Position numbers and translations under genes: made by a program. 40,313 nt of DNA from a virus. The stretch lies in IMG/VR virus record IMGVR_UViG_3300049445_000460, positions 1 through 40,313 of that record; one strand, 5' to 3'. Shown here in pieces: positions 6,475 to 14,317 of the stretch (within the stretch, counting starts at the first letter, position 1; the number at the start of each line of letters is the position of its first letter). A model generated the notes under the pieces. That model did not search any database, was not told the origin of the DNA, and saw only the letters and a program-made list of their open reading frames with translations.

Positions 6475-6719
6475 TGGCCCGCTTCGCGATCTGCTACCGC
6501 AGCACGACGAAGGACGAGACCATGGCGGTCCACGCGGCGGGCTGCTCGGACATCGAGCGGAACGAGAAGCGCCGCTGGGGCGCCAACGTCTCGATCGTCG
6601 AGTCGAACGTGACGACCGAGATCGAGATCGCCGGCCTCGCGCTCGACGAGGAGCTGCGCGAGATGGGCTACGACGACTCGCACGTCCGGGTCTTCCCCTG
6701 CTGCAAGGCGGTGCGCTAA
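6474..6719 (+). CDS. Small hypothetical protein, 81 aa
   Basis: The ATG shares its A with the preceding TAA, and the gene ends the same way into the next one. The sequence begins MARFAICYRSTTKDETMAVHAAGC and ends FPCCKAVR. The Cys and His residues (CYR, HAAGC, CCK) could form one metal site. It is not recognised. Confidence 0.7.
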   Translation: MARFAICYRSTTKDETMAVHAAGCSDIERNEKRRWGANVSIVESNVTTEIEIAGLALDEELREMGYDDSHVRVFPCCKAVR

Positions 6720-6934
6720 TGGAACGGACGAAGCTGCTCGCCGACACGGTGGCGCGCCCGATGATCTGCAACCGCTGGGCGCTGATGAACCGCCAGGAGA
6801 CGGGCTTCGCCTCCTCGGCGATCGAATTCAAGTCGCTGGACGAGATCGTCGCGCGCTACGACGTTCGCCTCGGCGAGCACGGCACCGACCGCTACGGGGA
6901 GTTCGTTCGCATCCTGCGCGGGGCGGCCAAGTGA
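6719..6934 (+). CDS. Small hypothetical protein, 71 aa
   Basis: The gene is coupled to its upstream neighbour by a shared TAATG and to the downstream one by GTGA. The sequence is ordinary globular (SLDEIVARYDVRLGEHGTDRYGEFVRIL), with one Cys and no motif. It is one of five short genes preceding the helicase. Confidence 0.65.
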   Translation: MERTKLLADTVARPMICNRWALMNRQETGFASSAIEFKSLDEIVARYDVRLGEHGTDRYGEFVRILRGAAK

Positions 6935-7263
6935 TTCCCTCGACGCTCTTCATGTCGCGGCTCGGCCGGGTTCTCATCGCGATCAACCTGGCGCCCTCCG
7001 GCGACGGATCGCGCACGGTCTGCTTCTGGACCTGGGACGGCGCACCGGAGCCGACGCAGCACCAGCCCTTCATCGTGCCGTCGCTCGCCGACGCGCAGGC
7101 CTACGTTCCGGCCGGCGCGCTGCGCGCGCTCGACGCGCCGGCGGGCTTCGCCGACGAGGTCTGGATGTACACGGCGGACGACGCGGTCCCGACGCCGGCG
7201 CCGGCGTTCGAGACCGAGCCGACGATGGTGGACGCGGCCCTCGACCTCAGGGTGCGCGCGTGA
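6931..7263 (+). CDS. Hypothetical protein, 110 aa
   Basis: It has a GTG start in a GTGA overlap. The N-terminal half looks beta-rich (VLIAINLAPSGDGSRTVCFWTWDG), and the C-terminus is a Pro/Ala/Asp-rich tail. No known domain is seen. It overlaps the next GTG start by four bases. Confidence 0.65.
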   Translation: MIPSTLFMSRLGRVLIAINLAPSGDGSRTVCFWTWDGAPEPTQHQPFIVPSLADAQAYVPAGALRALDAPAGFADEVWMYTADDAVPTPAPAFETEPTMVDAALDLRVRA

Positions 7264-7538
7264 CGGTCCGCTGCACGAAGCCGCGCTGCACGAACCCGGT
7301 CGCCGGCGGCTCGGTCGCCTGCCCGACCTGCGGACGGGCGTATCAGCGCTGCGAAAACCACGACGGCGAGGCGGGCGCCAAGCGGTCCCTGCGCTCGCAC
7401 AAGGGTCTTTACCATCCGGCGCCCGAGACGCAGACGCCGGCTCCGGCGTCTCGTTTCACTCCGGAGCAGCACCAGAAGATCGAGGCGCTGAAAGAGGAAA
7501 TGAATTCGTTCTTTTTTGGACCACGGAGGTCGCGATGA
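7260..7538 (+). CDS. Zinc-binding small protein, 92 aa
   Basis: The N-terminus carries CTKPRCTNPV, then CPTCGRAYQRCENHDG and a basic RSLRSHKGLYH segment. The Cys/His order is like a C2H2/C2C2 zinc finger. It lies directly upstream of, and overlaps by four bases, the SNF2 helicase gene, whose own N-terminus also has a small zinc site. A nucleic-acid-binding partner role is possible but unproven. Confidence 0.65.
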   Translation: MTVRCTKPRCTNPVAGGSVACPTCGRAYQRCENHDGEAGAKRSLRSHKGLYHPAPETQTPAPASRFTPEQHQKIEALKEEMNSFFFGPRRSR

Positions 7539-9451
7539 TCATCACTTCGAAGTACGCCGGCGTCTGCCGGATCTGCAACAAGGGCTACGCCGCGGGCGCG
7601 CGCATCTCCTGGATCAAGGGGACGCGCGGCGCCGACCACGCGACCTGCGCGCCGGAGGGTAAGGCGGTCGCGCTCGAGACGGCCGCCAGCCGCGCGGTCG
7701 ACGCCGACATCGACGCGCCGGTGCCCGAGGGCCTGGCCTACATGCCCTTCCAGCGCGCCGGGATCTCCTACGCCACGAATCGGAAGGGCGTGCTCATCGC
7801 CGACGAGATGGGCCTGGGCAAGACGATCCAGGCGATCGGCGTCATCAACGCGGACCCGACGGTCCGCAGCGTCCTGGTCATCTCGCCCAAGTCGCTGACG
7901 CTCAACTGGGTGCGCGAGCTGCGGCGCTGGCTGGTGCGCTCGTTTCACGTCTCGCGCGTCGCCGGCCCGCCCCGCGAGGACGTGATCGTGGTCGTCTCCT
8001 ACGAGGAGGCCAAGCGCTGGCAGGCGGCGCTCCAGATCGCCGAGGGCGCGCCCGGCTGGGACCTGGTGGTGGTCGACGAGGCCCACTGGATCAAGAACGC
8101 CAAGGCGCAGCGCACGAAGGCCGTGCACGCCATCGGGCGCGGCGGCCGCCGCCGGATCGCGCTGACCGGGACGCCGATCGCCAACAAGCCGATCGAGCTG
8201 TTCTCGATCCTGCAGCTGGTCGATCCGGAGACCTGGGACCCGGCCGGGCGCAAGAAGGACAAGGCGACGGGCGCCCTGGTCCCGATGCCGGCCGGCTCGG
8301 GCTGCGGCTTTTTCAAATTCGCGAAGCGCTACTGCGGCGGGCAGCAGGGCCGCTGGGGCTGGGACTTCTCGGGCGCCACCAACCTGCAGGAGCTCCAGGA
8401 GAAGCTTCGGGCGACCTGCATGGTCCGCCGCCTGAAGGCCGACGTCCTGACGGATCTGCCGGCCAAGCGCCGCCAGGTCGTCGAGCTGGCGGCCAACGGC
8501 GCCTCCGGCGCCATCGAGCGCGAGCGGGCCGCCTGGGGCCGCCACGGCGACGAGATCGAGGACGCCCGCGTCCAGGTCGAGCTGGCGAAGGCCGAGGGCG
8601 ACGGTCCCTACGAGGAGGCGGTCGCGAAGCTCAAGAAGGTGACGGGCTTCGCCTTCACGGAGATCAGCGCCATCCGCCACGAGACGGCGGTCGCGAAGAT
8701 CCCCTACGTCGTCGAGCACGCGACGCTCGCTCTCGAGGACGGCGACGGCAAGCTGGTCATCATGGCGCACCACCACGACGTCATCGACGGCGTGATGGAG
8801 GGCCTGGCGGTCTTCGGCGCGGTCAAGCTGACCGGCCAGCAGTCGCTGGAGGAGCGCCAGGCCGCGGTCGACCGCTTTCAGAAGGACCCGACCTGCAGGG
8901 TGTTCGTCGGCTCCATCATGGCGGCGGGCGTCGGCATCACGCTGACGGCGGCCGCGCACGTCATCTTCGCCGAGCTGGACTGGGTGCCCGGCAACGTGAC
9001 GCAGGCCGAGGACCGCTGCCACCGCATCGGCCAGACCGAGTCGGTGCTGGTGCAGCATCTCGTCTTCGACGACAGCCTGGACGCGCGCATGGCGAAGGTC
9101 CTGGTCGAGAAGCAGAAGATCGCCGACGCCGGCCTGGACAAGGTCTACGCGAACGAGCCGGCTGTCCCTGGCGAGCAGGCCGCCACCAGCGGGCGCCGCG
9201 CCGAGCTGGACGAGATCGCCACGAAGCTGACGATCGACAAGATCGCCGAGGTCCACGCGGCCCTGCAGCGACTGGCCGGGATGTGCGACGGCGCCGCCCG
9301 GATCGATGGCGCTGGCTTCTCGAAGATCGACGTCCGCATCGGCCACGAGCTGGCCGGGCGTGCGCGCCTGACGCCGCGCCAGGCGGCGCTGGGCTGGAAG
9401 CTGGCGCGTAAGTATCGACGCCAGGTCGGCGTCATCGAGCTGGCTTCGTGA
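7535..9451 (+). CDS. SNF2-family DNA helicase/translocase
   Basis: The 638-residue protein has all main SNF2 motifs. Residues 11-38 hold a possible zinc site (CRICNKG then HATC). Motif I is ADEMGLGKT at 89-97, motif Ia LVISPKSLTLNWVREL, motif II DEAH at 181-184, and motif III LTGTPIAN. The second RecA lobe has VIMAHHHDV, LTGQQSLEERQAAVDRF, GVGITLTAA and motif VI AEDRCHRIGQ. The family moves along double-stranded DNA using ATP and remodels bound proteins or replication forks. Phage members are often placed in replication modules. The length fits the SMARCAL1/HARP-like short class. The stop codon overlaps the next gene by GTGA. Confidence 0.93.
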   Translation: MIITSKYAGVCRICNKGYAAGARISWIKGTRGADHATCAPEGKAVALETAASRAVDADIDAPVPEGLAYMPFQRAGISYATNRKGVLIADEMGLGKTIQAIGVINADPTVRSVLVISPKSLTLNWVRELRRWLVRSFHVSRVAGPPREDVIVVVSYEEAKRWQAALQIAEGAPGWDLVVVDEAHWIKNAKAQRTKAVHAIGRGGRRRIALTGTPIANKPIELFSILQLVDPETWDPAGRKKDKATGALVPMPAGSGCGFFKFAKRYCGGQQGRWGWDFSGATNLQELQEKLRATCMVRRLKADVLTDLPAKRRQVVELAANGASGAIERERAAWGRHGDEIEDARVQVELAKAEGDGPYEEAVAKLKKVTGFAFTEISAIRHETAVAKIPYVVEHATLALEDGDGKLVIMAHHHDVIDGVMEGLAVFGAVKLTGQQSLEERQAAVDRFQKDPTCRVFVGSIMAAGVGITLTAAAHVIFAELDWVPGNVTQAEDRCHRIGQTESVLVQHLVFDDSLDARMAKVLVEKQKIADAGLDKVYANEPAVPGEQAATSGRRAELDEIATKLTIDKIAEVHAALQRLAGMCDGAARIDGAGFSKIDVRIGHELAGRARLTPRQAALGWKLARKYRRQVGVIELAS

Positions 9452-9816
9452 ACCTGCCGCACCGGCAGGGCTGCGTCCTGGGCCCGCGACACGCGGGCGC
9501 CTGTTTCGTCGAACCAACCAAAGGAGCCACCATGAAAGATCCGAAAGTCAGCGAGTGGGAAGCGCGCCAGGCGCAGGACGCGAAGAACCGCGCCGAGCGC
9601 GCGGCGGCCGCCGAAACCGAACGTCGGGCGACGGCGTTGGAAGCGGCAACGACGTCGCACGAGAGAAGCACGATATGGAACGTGCTGATTCTGGCGGCGG
9701 AAAAGTACGACGAGAACGCGAACGCGATGCGCGCCGCCGGCCAGGATCGCCTGGCGGATGCGTTCGTCCAGCAGGCGAAGGACGCTCGCGCGCTGATGGA
9801 AAGGTTCGAACCATGA
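9448..9816 (+). CDS. Small Cys motif plus helical protein, 122 aa
   Basis: A GTG at 9448 in a GTGA overlap with the helicase fits the operon style, and the first 20 codons have GC-rich third positions. They encode GCVLGPRHAGAC, a C/H motif familiar from short phage proteins. An ATG at 9532 in the same frame has an excellent AAAGGAG Shine-Dalgarno sequence and would give 94 residues without the motif. Both products may be made. The rest is a charged helix with coiled-coil features. The function is unknown. Confidence 0.6.
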   Translation: MNLPHRQGCVLGPRHAGACFVEPTKGATMKDPKVSEWEARQAQDAKNRAERAAAAETERRATALEAATTSHERSTIWNVLILAAEKYDENANAMRAAGQDRLADAFVQQAKDARALMERFEP

Positions 9817-10031
9817 CCACCCAGGTCATCGACCTCTGCGGGGCGACGCTCTTCTGCATGAAGGACGCCGCGTTCCGATGCCGCTTCGCCCCTGGTGACA
9901 GGCTGATCCTGGCCTGCCCGGAACACAAGGAGATGCTCTCCAACGAGGCCGAGGCTCACGGGCACGTCATGCAGGCCGAGCCGCTCATCACGGCCGGCAA
10001 CGACGCCGGTCAGATGCCGCTGATCCGATGA
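9813..10031 (+). CDS. Small hypothetical protein, 72 aa
   Basis: It starts in an ATGA overlap and ends in another. It contains LCGATLFC, FRCRF and LACPEHKE segments, so four Cys and one His are available for a metal site. It is not recognised. Confidence 0.65.
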   Translation: MTTQVIDLCGATLFCMKDAAFRCRFAPGDRLILACPEHKEMLSNEAEAHGHVMQAEPLITAGNDAGQMPLIR

Positions 10032-10246
10032 GTCTATTCACGGAGATGCTCGCTGCTGGTGTCGAGATCGACTCTCACGAGTCGGATCTCTACGTGAAGG
10101 CGTCGGCGACCGCGTCGGCGGTCCTTCGACGCCATCCGGTCGAGGCGGCCAACGCGCTCTACTTCTGGGACCGCACCGGCGGCGGGATGTGGATCGACGT
10201 GCCCTTCGCCTACGATCCCTGGTGGCAGCGCCGGGAGCGGGCGTGA
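10028..10246 (+). CDS. Small hypothetical protein, 72 aa
   Basis: The gene is coupled on both sides by four-base overlaps. It has no Cys. An N-terminal helix is followed by an aromatic C-terminus (ALYFWDRTGGGMWIDVPF, then YDPWWQRR). No family is recognised. Confidence 0.65.
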   Translation: MSLFTEMLAAGVEIDSHESDLYVKASATASAVLRRHPVEAANALYFWDRTGGGMWIDVPFAYDPWWQRRERA

Positions 10247-10521
10247 TCTACGACGAGGACGACGTGCGGGACTACGTCGGGCGCGGCTGGGGCGATCCGG
10301 GGCTTCAGCATCCGCGCCGCGACAACGGCGACAACGAGCGCAACCGGAAGCGCCAGGGAGGATCCATGGGACTGATGCTCTGCAATCACTGCGACGCCTA
10401 CGTCTCGACCGCGAACGACGCTCCGCGCTGCGTCTGCTGCGGGCAGCGCTGCTGCTCGCGGTGCCTGGGCAAGGAGAAGTACTCCCGGCCGATCGTGAAA
10501 CCGAAACGGAAGAGGAGCTGA
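10243..10521 (+). CDS. Zinc-ribbon small protein, 92 aa
   Basis: The GTG start is in a GTGA overlap. A second in-frame ATG at 10366 has a GGGAGG Shine-Dalgarno sequence and would give only the 51-residue zinc domain. That domain has CNHCDAY, CVCCGQRCCSRC and a Lys/Arg-rich tail (KPKRKRS), which suggests zinc plus nucleic-acid contact. The first 41 residues are acidic (YDEDDVRDYVGRGWGDPG). It resembles RING- or rubredoxin-type treble clefts only loosely. Confidence 0.6.
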   Translation: MIYDEDDVRDYVGRGWGDPGLQHPRRDNGDNERNRKRQGGSMGLMLCNHCDAYVSTANDAPRCVCCGQRCCSRCLGKEKYSRPIVKPKRKRS

Positions 10522-10523
10522 CG

Positions 10524-11114
10524 ATGACCGAACGAATCGTTAACGATCTGGCCGAGCAGGCCCGCCGCGTCGGCCGGCAACAGGAGGACTACGACGCCGC
10601 ATGGGATGGCGAGCGCCGCGCCCAGGCGGAGGTCCTGGACGGCGTGGTCACGGCGATGAAGCCGGCGCTGCGCGCCATCTGCGGCAAGATCCCGATCAAG
10701 GGGAAGTCGAGCGCGCGCGGATCGGGCACCGAGGCCGCGACGTTCAAGGGCGTCCTCGTGTCCGCTGAGCCGACCGGCCAGGGCCCCCGGGTCGTTCCGA
10801 TCGCCGGCGACCGACATCGCGGCCGCTTCGCCGGGACCGACCTGTTCTTGAATGACCAGGGCGTGCTCGTGGAGCTCGTGTACGAGGGCAGCTGGTCCAA
10901 CGTCGAGGGCGAGGAGTCGCACTGGGAAGCGAAGTGGTGCCCGATGACTTCGCGGCACGTGATCACCGAGTACTCGGTCGAGAAGATCATCGACCGGCTG
11001 ACGACGGTGCTGCTCGAGAGCGCCAAGGGCGCGGCGCCGATGCGGACCGCCATGCTGCTGACGCGCGCCGAAACCCTGCGCAACGTTGCGGGTCTGCTCA
11101 AGGCCGTAAAGTGA
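10524..11114 (+). CDS. Hypothetical protein, 196 aa
   Basis: A GAGGAG Shine-Dalgarno sequence lies upstream of the ATG. The N-terminal 60 residues are helical (LAEQARRVGRQQEDYDAAWDGERRAQ). The middle is beta-rich with an aspartate/glycine loop (GRFAGTDLFLNDQGVLVELVYEG). The C-terminus is a helix (EKIIDRLTTVLLESAK). No enzyme motif is visible. The gene ends in a GTGA overlap. Confidence 0.7.
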   Translation: MTERIVNDLAEQARRVGRQQEDYDAAWDGERRAQAEVLDGVVTAMKPALRAICGKIPIKGKSSARGSGTEAATFKGVLVSAEPTGQGPRVVPIAGDRHRGRFAGTDLFLNDQGVLVELVYEGSWSNVEGEESHWEAKWCPMTSRHVITEYSVEKIIDRLTTVLLESAKGAAPMRTAMLLTRAETLRNVAGLLKAVK

Positions 11115-11455
11115 AGCCCGAGGTGAAGCTGGTGGGCAACATGAATGATCTGCTGCAGCACGTCTGCGTCGGCGACTGCGCCAGTGCGGCCGTCGACGCC
11201 GGCGCGGACGGCTGGGTGCTGCAGCTGGCGCAGGGCGAGTGGACGATCCAGGTCACGCCCTCGCGCGGCGCCGCCGGCCCGCCCTACAACATGCGCGTGC
11301 TCGACCCGTCTGGCGTCGAGCGGAAATGCTCGTACTGGATCGAGTCGATGGGCGAGGCGGTCAGCAAGGCCGAGTACACGATCCAGATGGGCGGCGGCCA
11401 GGTCGACCGCCGCCAGCTGCTCCTGGTCGCGCGCTCGTTCGACGTGACGGGCTGA
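11111..11455 (+). CDS. Hypothetical protein, 114 aa
   Basis: This GTG-start gene is the last of the helicase operon. The centre is beta-rich (GWVLQLAQGEWTIQVTPSRG, YNMRVLDPSG) and resembles a small barrel. No known motif is seen. It is followed by a ten-base palindrome and a leaderless promoter. Confidence 0.65.
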   Translation: MKPEVKLVGNMNDLLQHVCVGDCASAAVDAGADGWVLQLAQGEWTIQVTPSRGAAGPPYNMRVLDPSGVERKCSYWIESMGEAVSKAEYTIQMGGGQVDRRQLLLVARSFDVTG

Positions 11456-11480
11456 TCTAGATCTGCGGTACTCTCGGGGC
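11454..11480 (+). promoter_or_regulatory. Palindrome plus leaderless -10 element
   Basis: GATCTAGATC (11454-11463) is a perfect ten-base palindrome. It lies five bases upstream of TACTCT (11469-11474), which is followed by CGGGGC and the ATG at 11481. The palindrome is placed where an operator could block the promoter. Confidence 0.5.
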
Positions 11481-12771
11481 ATGCCCGAGACCCAGCCGAA
11501 GCGCCGACACCGGATCGAGTACAAGGAGCTGGGCTGGTTGCGGCGCCGCATGGTGCGCGGCAATCCCAAGAAGCACGACAAGGCGTTCATGCGCGAGACC
11601 ATGGACGAGCACGGCTACACGGTGCCCGTCCTGTTCGACGAGAAGACCGGCAAGATTCCCGCCGGCCACGGTCGTCTCGACGAGCTGGAGCGCCGGCGCA
11701 AGGCTGGGGGCGATCCGCCGGCCGGCGTCGAGGCCCGCGGCGGCCGCTGGTTCGTCCCGACGATCATGGGTGTGAAATTCAAGGACGAGCGCGCGATGCG
11801 CCGCTACCTGCTCGCCGACAACCAGGGGACCATCCTGGGCGGCTGGGACGGCAGGCTGCTGGCGGCCGCGCTGTCGAAATTCGAGAAGGCCGACTTCGTC
11901 GGCACCGGCTTTACGAGCGACGACCTGGTCCGCTTCATGGCGATGAGCGGCGGCGCGGCGGCCGCGGGCAAGACGGACCCGAACGCGATCCCGAAGCGCG
12001 TTCCGACGATCGCGAAGAAGGGCGACCTGTTCATCCCTGGGCAAGCACCGGCTGCTCTGCGGCGACGCGACGAATCCGAAGGACGTTGCGCGCCTGATGG
12101 GCGCCGAGGTCGCGGTGTTGATGAACACGGACGCGCCCTACGGCGTCGACTACGTTGGCAAGAAGCTGCCGGCGCTCTACCGCGGCGGCGCGAAAACGAA
12201 GTGGGCGGAGATCGAGAACGACAACCTCGACCCCAAGAAGCTGCGCGAGATGCTCGACAAGGTGTTCACGCTGGCGCCGCTGTCAGCGAAGCCGGCGATC
12301 TACGCGTGGCATCCGTCGGGCGAGCTCAACGAGGTGTTCCGCGCGGCGATGGTCGCTCGAGGCTGGCTGGTGCACCGGCAGATCATCTGGGCCAAGCCGC
12401 GCTTCGTGTTATCGCCGCTCGGGATGTACCACTGGTCCCACGAGTCGTGCTTCTACGGTTGGATCCAAGGAAAGATTCCGCCCTGGTACGGGCCGAAGGA
12501 TCAGCAGTCGGTCTGGGAGGTCGGCAAGGACGACGGCAAGTCGGTGCACCCGACGCAGAAGCCGGTCGAGCTGTTCGAGATCCCGATGCGTAACCACACG
12601 GCGCCGGGCGGCGTTTGCTACGAGCCCTTCAGCGGATCGGGCAGCCAGATCATCGCCGGCGAACGGCTCGGCCGCCGCGTCTACGCGATAGACATCAGCC
12701 CACAGTACGTCGACGTCGCGATCGCGCGCTGGGAGGCGTTCACAGGAGGCAAGGCGACCAAGGCCGCGTAA
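11481..12771 (+). pseudogene. ParB-like/DNA methyltransferase fusion, frameshifted
   Basis: Frame one from 11481 encodes a ParB-like nuclease-fold domain: VPVLFDEKTGKIPAGHGRLDEL and YLLADNQ are typical of ParB domains fused to phage methyltransferases. At a GGG (12039-12041) the reading must gain one base. The sense then continues in a second frame as GKHRLLCGDATNP, TDAPYGVDY (motif IV), HPTQKPVELFE and CYEPFSGSGSQIIAGERLGR (the FxGxG AdoMet site), to the stop at 12771. With one G removed, a 429-residue protein is restored. Motif IV reads DAPY where DPPY is usual. The second frame alone, from ATG 12097, still holds most of the methyltransferase but lacks the GDAT segment. An indel, an assembly error or a +1 shift could explain it. 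Confidence 0.8.
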
Positions 12772-12781
12772 TACTCTAGGC
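12769..12781 (+). promoter_or_regulatory. Leaderless -10 element, copy 4
   Basis: TAATAC (12769-12774) lies seven bases before the ATG at 12782; TACTCT (12772-12777) overlaps it. The CGCG-TAATA and TAGGC-ATG context repeats that at 5169 and 19629. The element overlaps the stop codon of the methyltransferase frame. Confidence 0.5.
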
Positions 12782-13465
12782 ATGGCTGAAACCATCTCGG
12801 AGTTTTCGCGGCGAATCGAGAAGCTGCTGCTGAATGAGGGCTGCGCGGAGGTCCGGTTTTCCTGGAGCAGTTCTCCGGTGAGGCCCGAGGAATCGATTTG
12901 TCTACTTCGATTCAAGGACAAGGAGGGACGCGAGAAGTCGGTGGCTTTCGACTGGCCGCCGGCGCGCGGCGCGGTCGACTCGTTGATGTCCCAGGTCGTC
13001 GGGTATCCGGTGATGGTCGACGGCTACGCGGTCTTTGCGGCCCCGGCCGGTCCGACGGTCCCGGGGGCACCGAAGCAGGGCTATCCAACGATCGGCGGCT
13101 TCGTCGCGCAGTGCGAGTACTGCGACGGCCTGTCGGATCGGGCGGACAACAACAAGACGAGAGGCGAGCCCTGGCGCTTCGGCCTGTGCGTGGAGTGCCG
13201 CAAGGCGAAGCTGATCGCCGACGGAAAGCGGCGCCAGGAGGAAGTCGCCGCGCCGCCCAAGGACAACGCGCTGGCGGCCGCCCGCCAGGTCATTGCCCAG
13301 CAGAGTGATGAGCTGGTCGACCTGAAGATCAAACTGGCCGACCTGCGCCTGCGCGCGATCGCCAACAGCAAGGTCGCCGGCGTCATACTTCCCGCCGAAC
13401 CGAGCGCCAAGGCGGATCCCTGGCGGCCGTCGATCGACGACTTCGACCTGCTCCCGGACGCGTGA
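12782..13465 (+). CDS. Zinc-binding hypothetical protein, 227 aa
   Basis: The first 75 residues look like a compact alpha/beta domain (ISEFSRRIEKLLLNEGCAEVRFSW). Residues 111-140 hold CEYCDGLSDRAD and CVECRKAK, a C-X2-C / C-X2-C ribbon. A helical stretch follows (AAARQVIAQQSDELVDLKIKLADL) with coiled-coil character. The function is unknown; a structural DNA-binding role would fit the layout. The gene is the first of its unit and ends in a TGATG overlap with a tiny membrane-protein gene. Confidence 0.7.
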   Translation: MAETISEFSRRIEKLLLNEGCAEVRFSWSSSPVRPEESICLLRFKDKEGREKSVAFDWPPARGAVDSLMSQVVGYPVMVDGYAVFAAPAGPTVPGAPKQGYPTIGGFVAQCEYCDGLSDRADNNKTRGEPWRFGLCVECRKAKLIADGKRRQEEVAAPPKDNALAAARQVIAQQSDELVDLKIKLADLRLRAIANSKVAGVILPAEPSAKADPWRPSIDDFDLLPDA

Positions 13466-13572
13466 TGGACAGACGCCTACAGGAGCTGGCCGGCGGCGCG
13501 CTTCGCGGCATCGCGATCGGGGTGGGCATCGTCTCGGCGGTCATGCTGATTGCCCTGAAGGGCTGCGGATGA
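13465..13572 (+). CDS. Tiny single-pass membrane protein, 35 aa
   Basis: The frame ATG 13465 to TGA 13570-13572 overlaps its neighbours at both ends (TGATG and ATGA), as real genes here do. The peptide has a charged start (MDRRLQELAGG), one hydrophobic segment (GIAIGVGIVSAVMLIAL) and ends KGCG. It could be a small holin-like or regulatory membrane peptide, given the endolysin gene 750 bases downstream. The size is below most holins, so no function is assigned. Confidence 0.55.
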   Translation: MDRRLQELAGGALRGIAIGVGIVSAVMLIALKGCG

Positions 13573-13817
13573 ATTCCAACGACGCCGGCGCCGGAACCAA
13601 TGACTCCGGCGCCGGCAATGCGCTGCGGCCGAAGCGTCCCAGTGGCTACGAGATGCGCCGGGCGGCGGCCGCGCAACGAGTCGGTGTGGCGATCGCCGAG
13701 CTGAGCGTCGGCGCGCGCGAGCTGCAGGCGAAGAAGATCGGTGACTCGTCGTTCGAGTACTACGAGCTGCAGCGGATCATCGCCGAGCTGCGATCGCTGG
13801 CGACGCGACTACCGTAA
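13569..13817 (+). CDS. Small helical protein, 82 aa
   Basis: The ATG at 13569 overlaps the preceding stop as ATGA. The N-terminus has a repeated NDAGAGTNDSGAGN stretch, reflecting short repeats in the DNA (GGCGCCGG). The rest is one or two amphipathic helices (MRRAAAAQRVGVAIAELSVG; YYELQRIIAELRSLATRL). It is not recognised. Confidence 0.65.
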   Translation: MNSNDAGAGTNDSGAGNALRPKRPSGYEMRRAAAAQRVGVAIAELSVGARELQAKKIGDSSFEYYELQRIIAELRSLATRLP

Positions 13818-13832
13818 CCAAAGGAGGATCGA

Positions 13833-14078
13833 ATGTTCGGCACGGCACTCGAGGTGTTTCCAGACATGGCCGGCGAGCTGCGGCCCATCGCGGACAAGCT
13901 CTCCGACGGCAGGCTGGTCGCGATCGGTGGACTGTGCGCTGGGACCGACAGCGGCAAGCCGTCCGTAGCGTTCGTCATCGAGACGGAGGACGGCCGGTAC
14001 GTCCTGGGCCAGACGACGTTGCGACTGCTGCTGACTGCGCTGGACGCCATCAAGGCCGTGCAAGGCGATCCTCGGTGA
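13833..14078 (+). CDS. Small hypothetical protein, 81 aa
   Basis: An AAAGGAGG Shine-Dalgarno sequence close to perfect precedes the ATG, so strong translation is expected. The sequence is alpha/beta (LVAIGGLCAGTDSGKPSVAFVIETEDGRYVLG, then a helix LRLLLTALDAIKAV). No family is recognised. It ends in a GTGA overlap. Confidence 0.7.
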   Translation: MFGTALEVFPDMAGELRPIADKLSDGRLVAIGGLCAGTDSGKPSVAFVIETEDGRYVLGQTTLRLLLTALDAIKAVQGDPR

Positions 14079-14281
14079 CCTGGGACGAGGCGCGCGAGCT
14101 AGCAGAGATGGCGATCGCCGACCGCGAGGGCACCGGCATGCAGCTGGTCGACCGCGTGGCGAACGCCATCCTGGCGGCCGCCGGCGGACCGCCGGCCGAC
14201 GGCGCGATTCCGATCCTCGTCGATCCGCGTCTCGAGCCAGAGGGATGGGGGCTGCATCCGCACATCCGCGGCCGCCGCTGA
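14075..14281 (+). CDS. Small hypothetical protein, 68 aa
   Basis: It starts with GTG in a GTGA overlap. A helix (WDEARELAEMAIADREG) is followed by a Pro/Gly-rich tail. It is the last gene before the endolysin promoter. No family is recognised. Confidence 0.6.
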   Translation: MTWDEARELAEMAIADREGTGMQLVDRVANAILAAAGGPPADGAIPILVDPRLEPEGWGLHPHIRGRR

Positions 14282-14284
14282 CTG

Positions 14285-14317
14285 TACCGAAGTCCCGATC
14301 TCGGTATAGTTGGGCAG
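14285..14317 (+). promoter_or_regulatory. Endolysin promoter with inverted repeat
   Basis: TATAGT (14305-14310) lies seven bases before the ATG at 14318, with no Shine-Dalgarno sequence. TACCGA (14285-14290) and TCGGTA (14301-14306) form an inverted repeat with ten bases between. Its right arm shares two bases with the -10 hexamer. A dimeric repressor could bind here to delay lysis. Confidence 0.5.

Noticed and set aside
7409-9517. 702-codon open frame on the minus strand opposite the SNF2 helicase
   Set aside because: The translation is Arg/Leu/Val/Asp-rich low complexity, as expected from the antisense of GC-rich coding DNA. The + strand has full helicase motifs.
12030-12050. Programmed +1 frameshift as the sure explanation of the methyltransferase break
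   Set aside because: No slippery stop-codon context or stimulatory structure is evident; a one-base insertion or assembly error is simpler.
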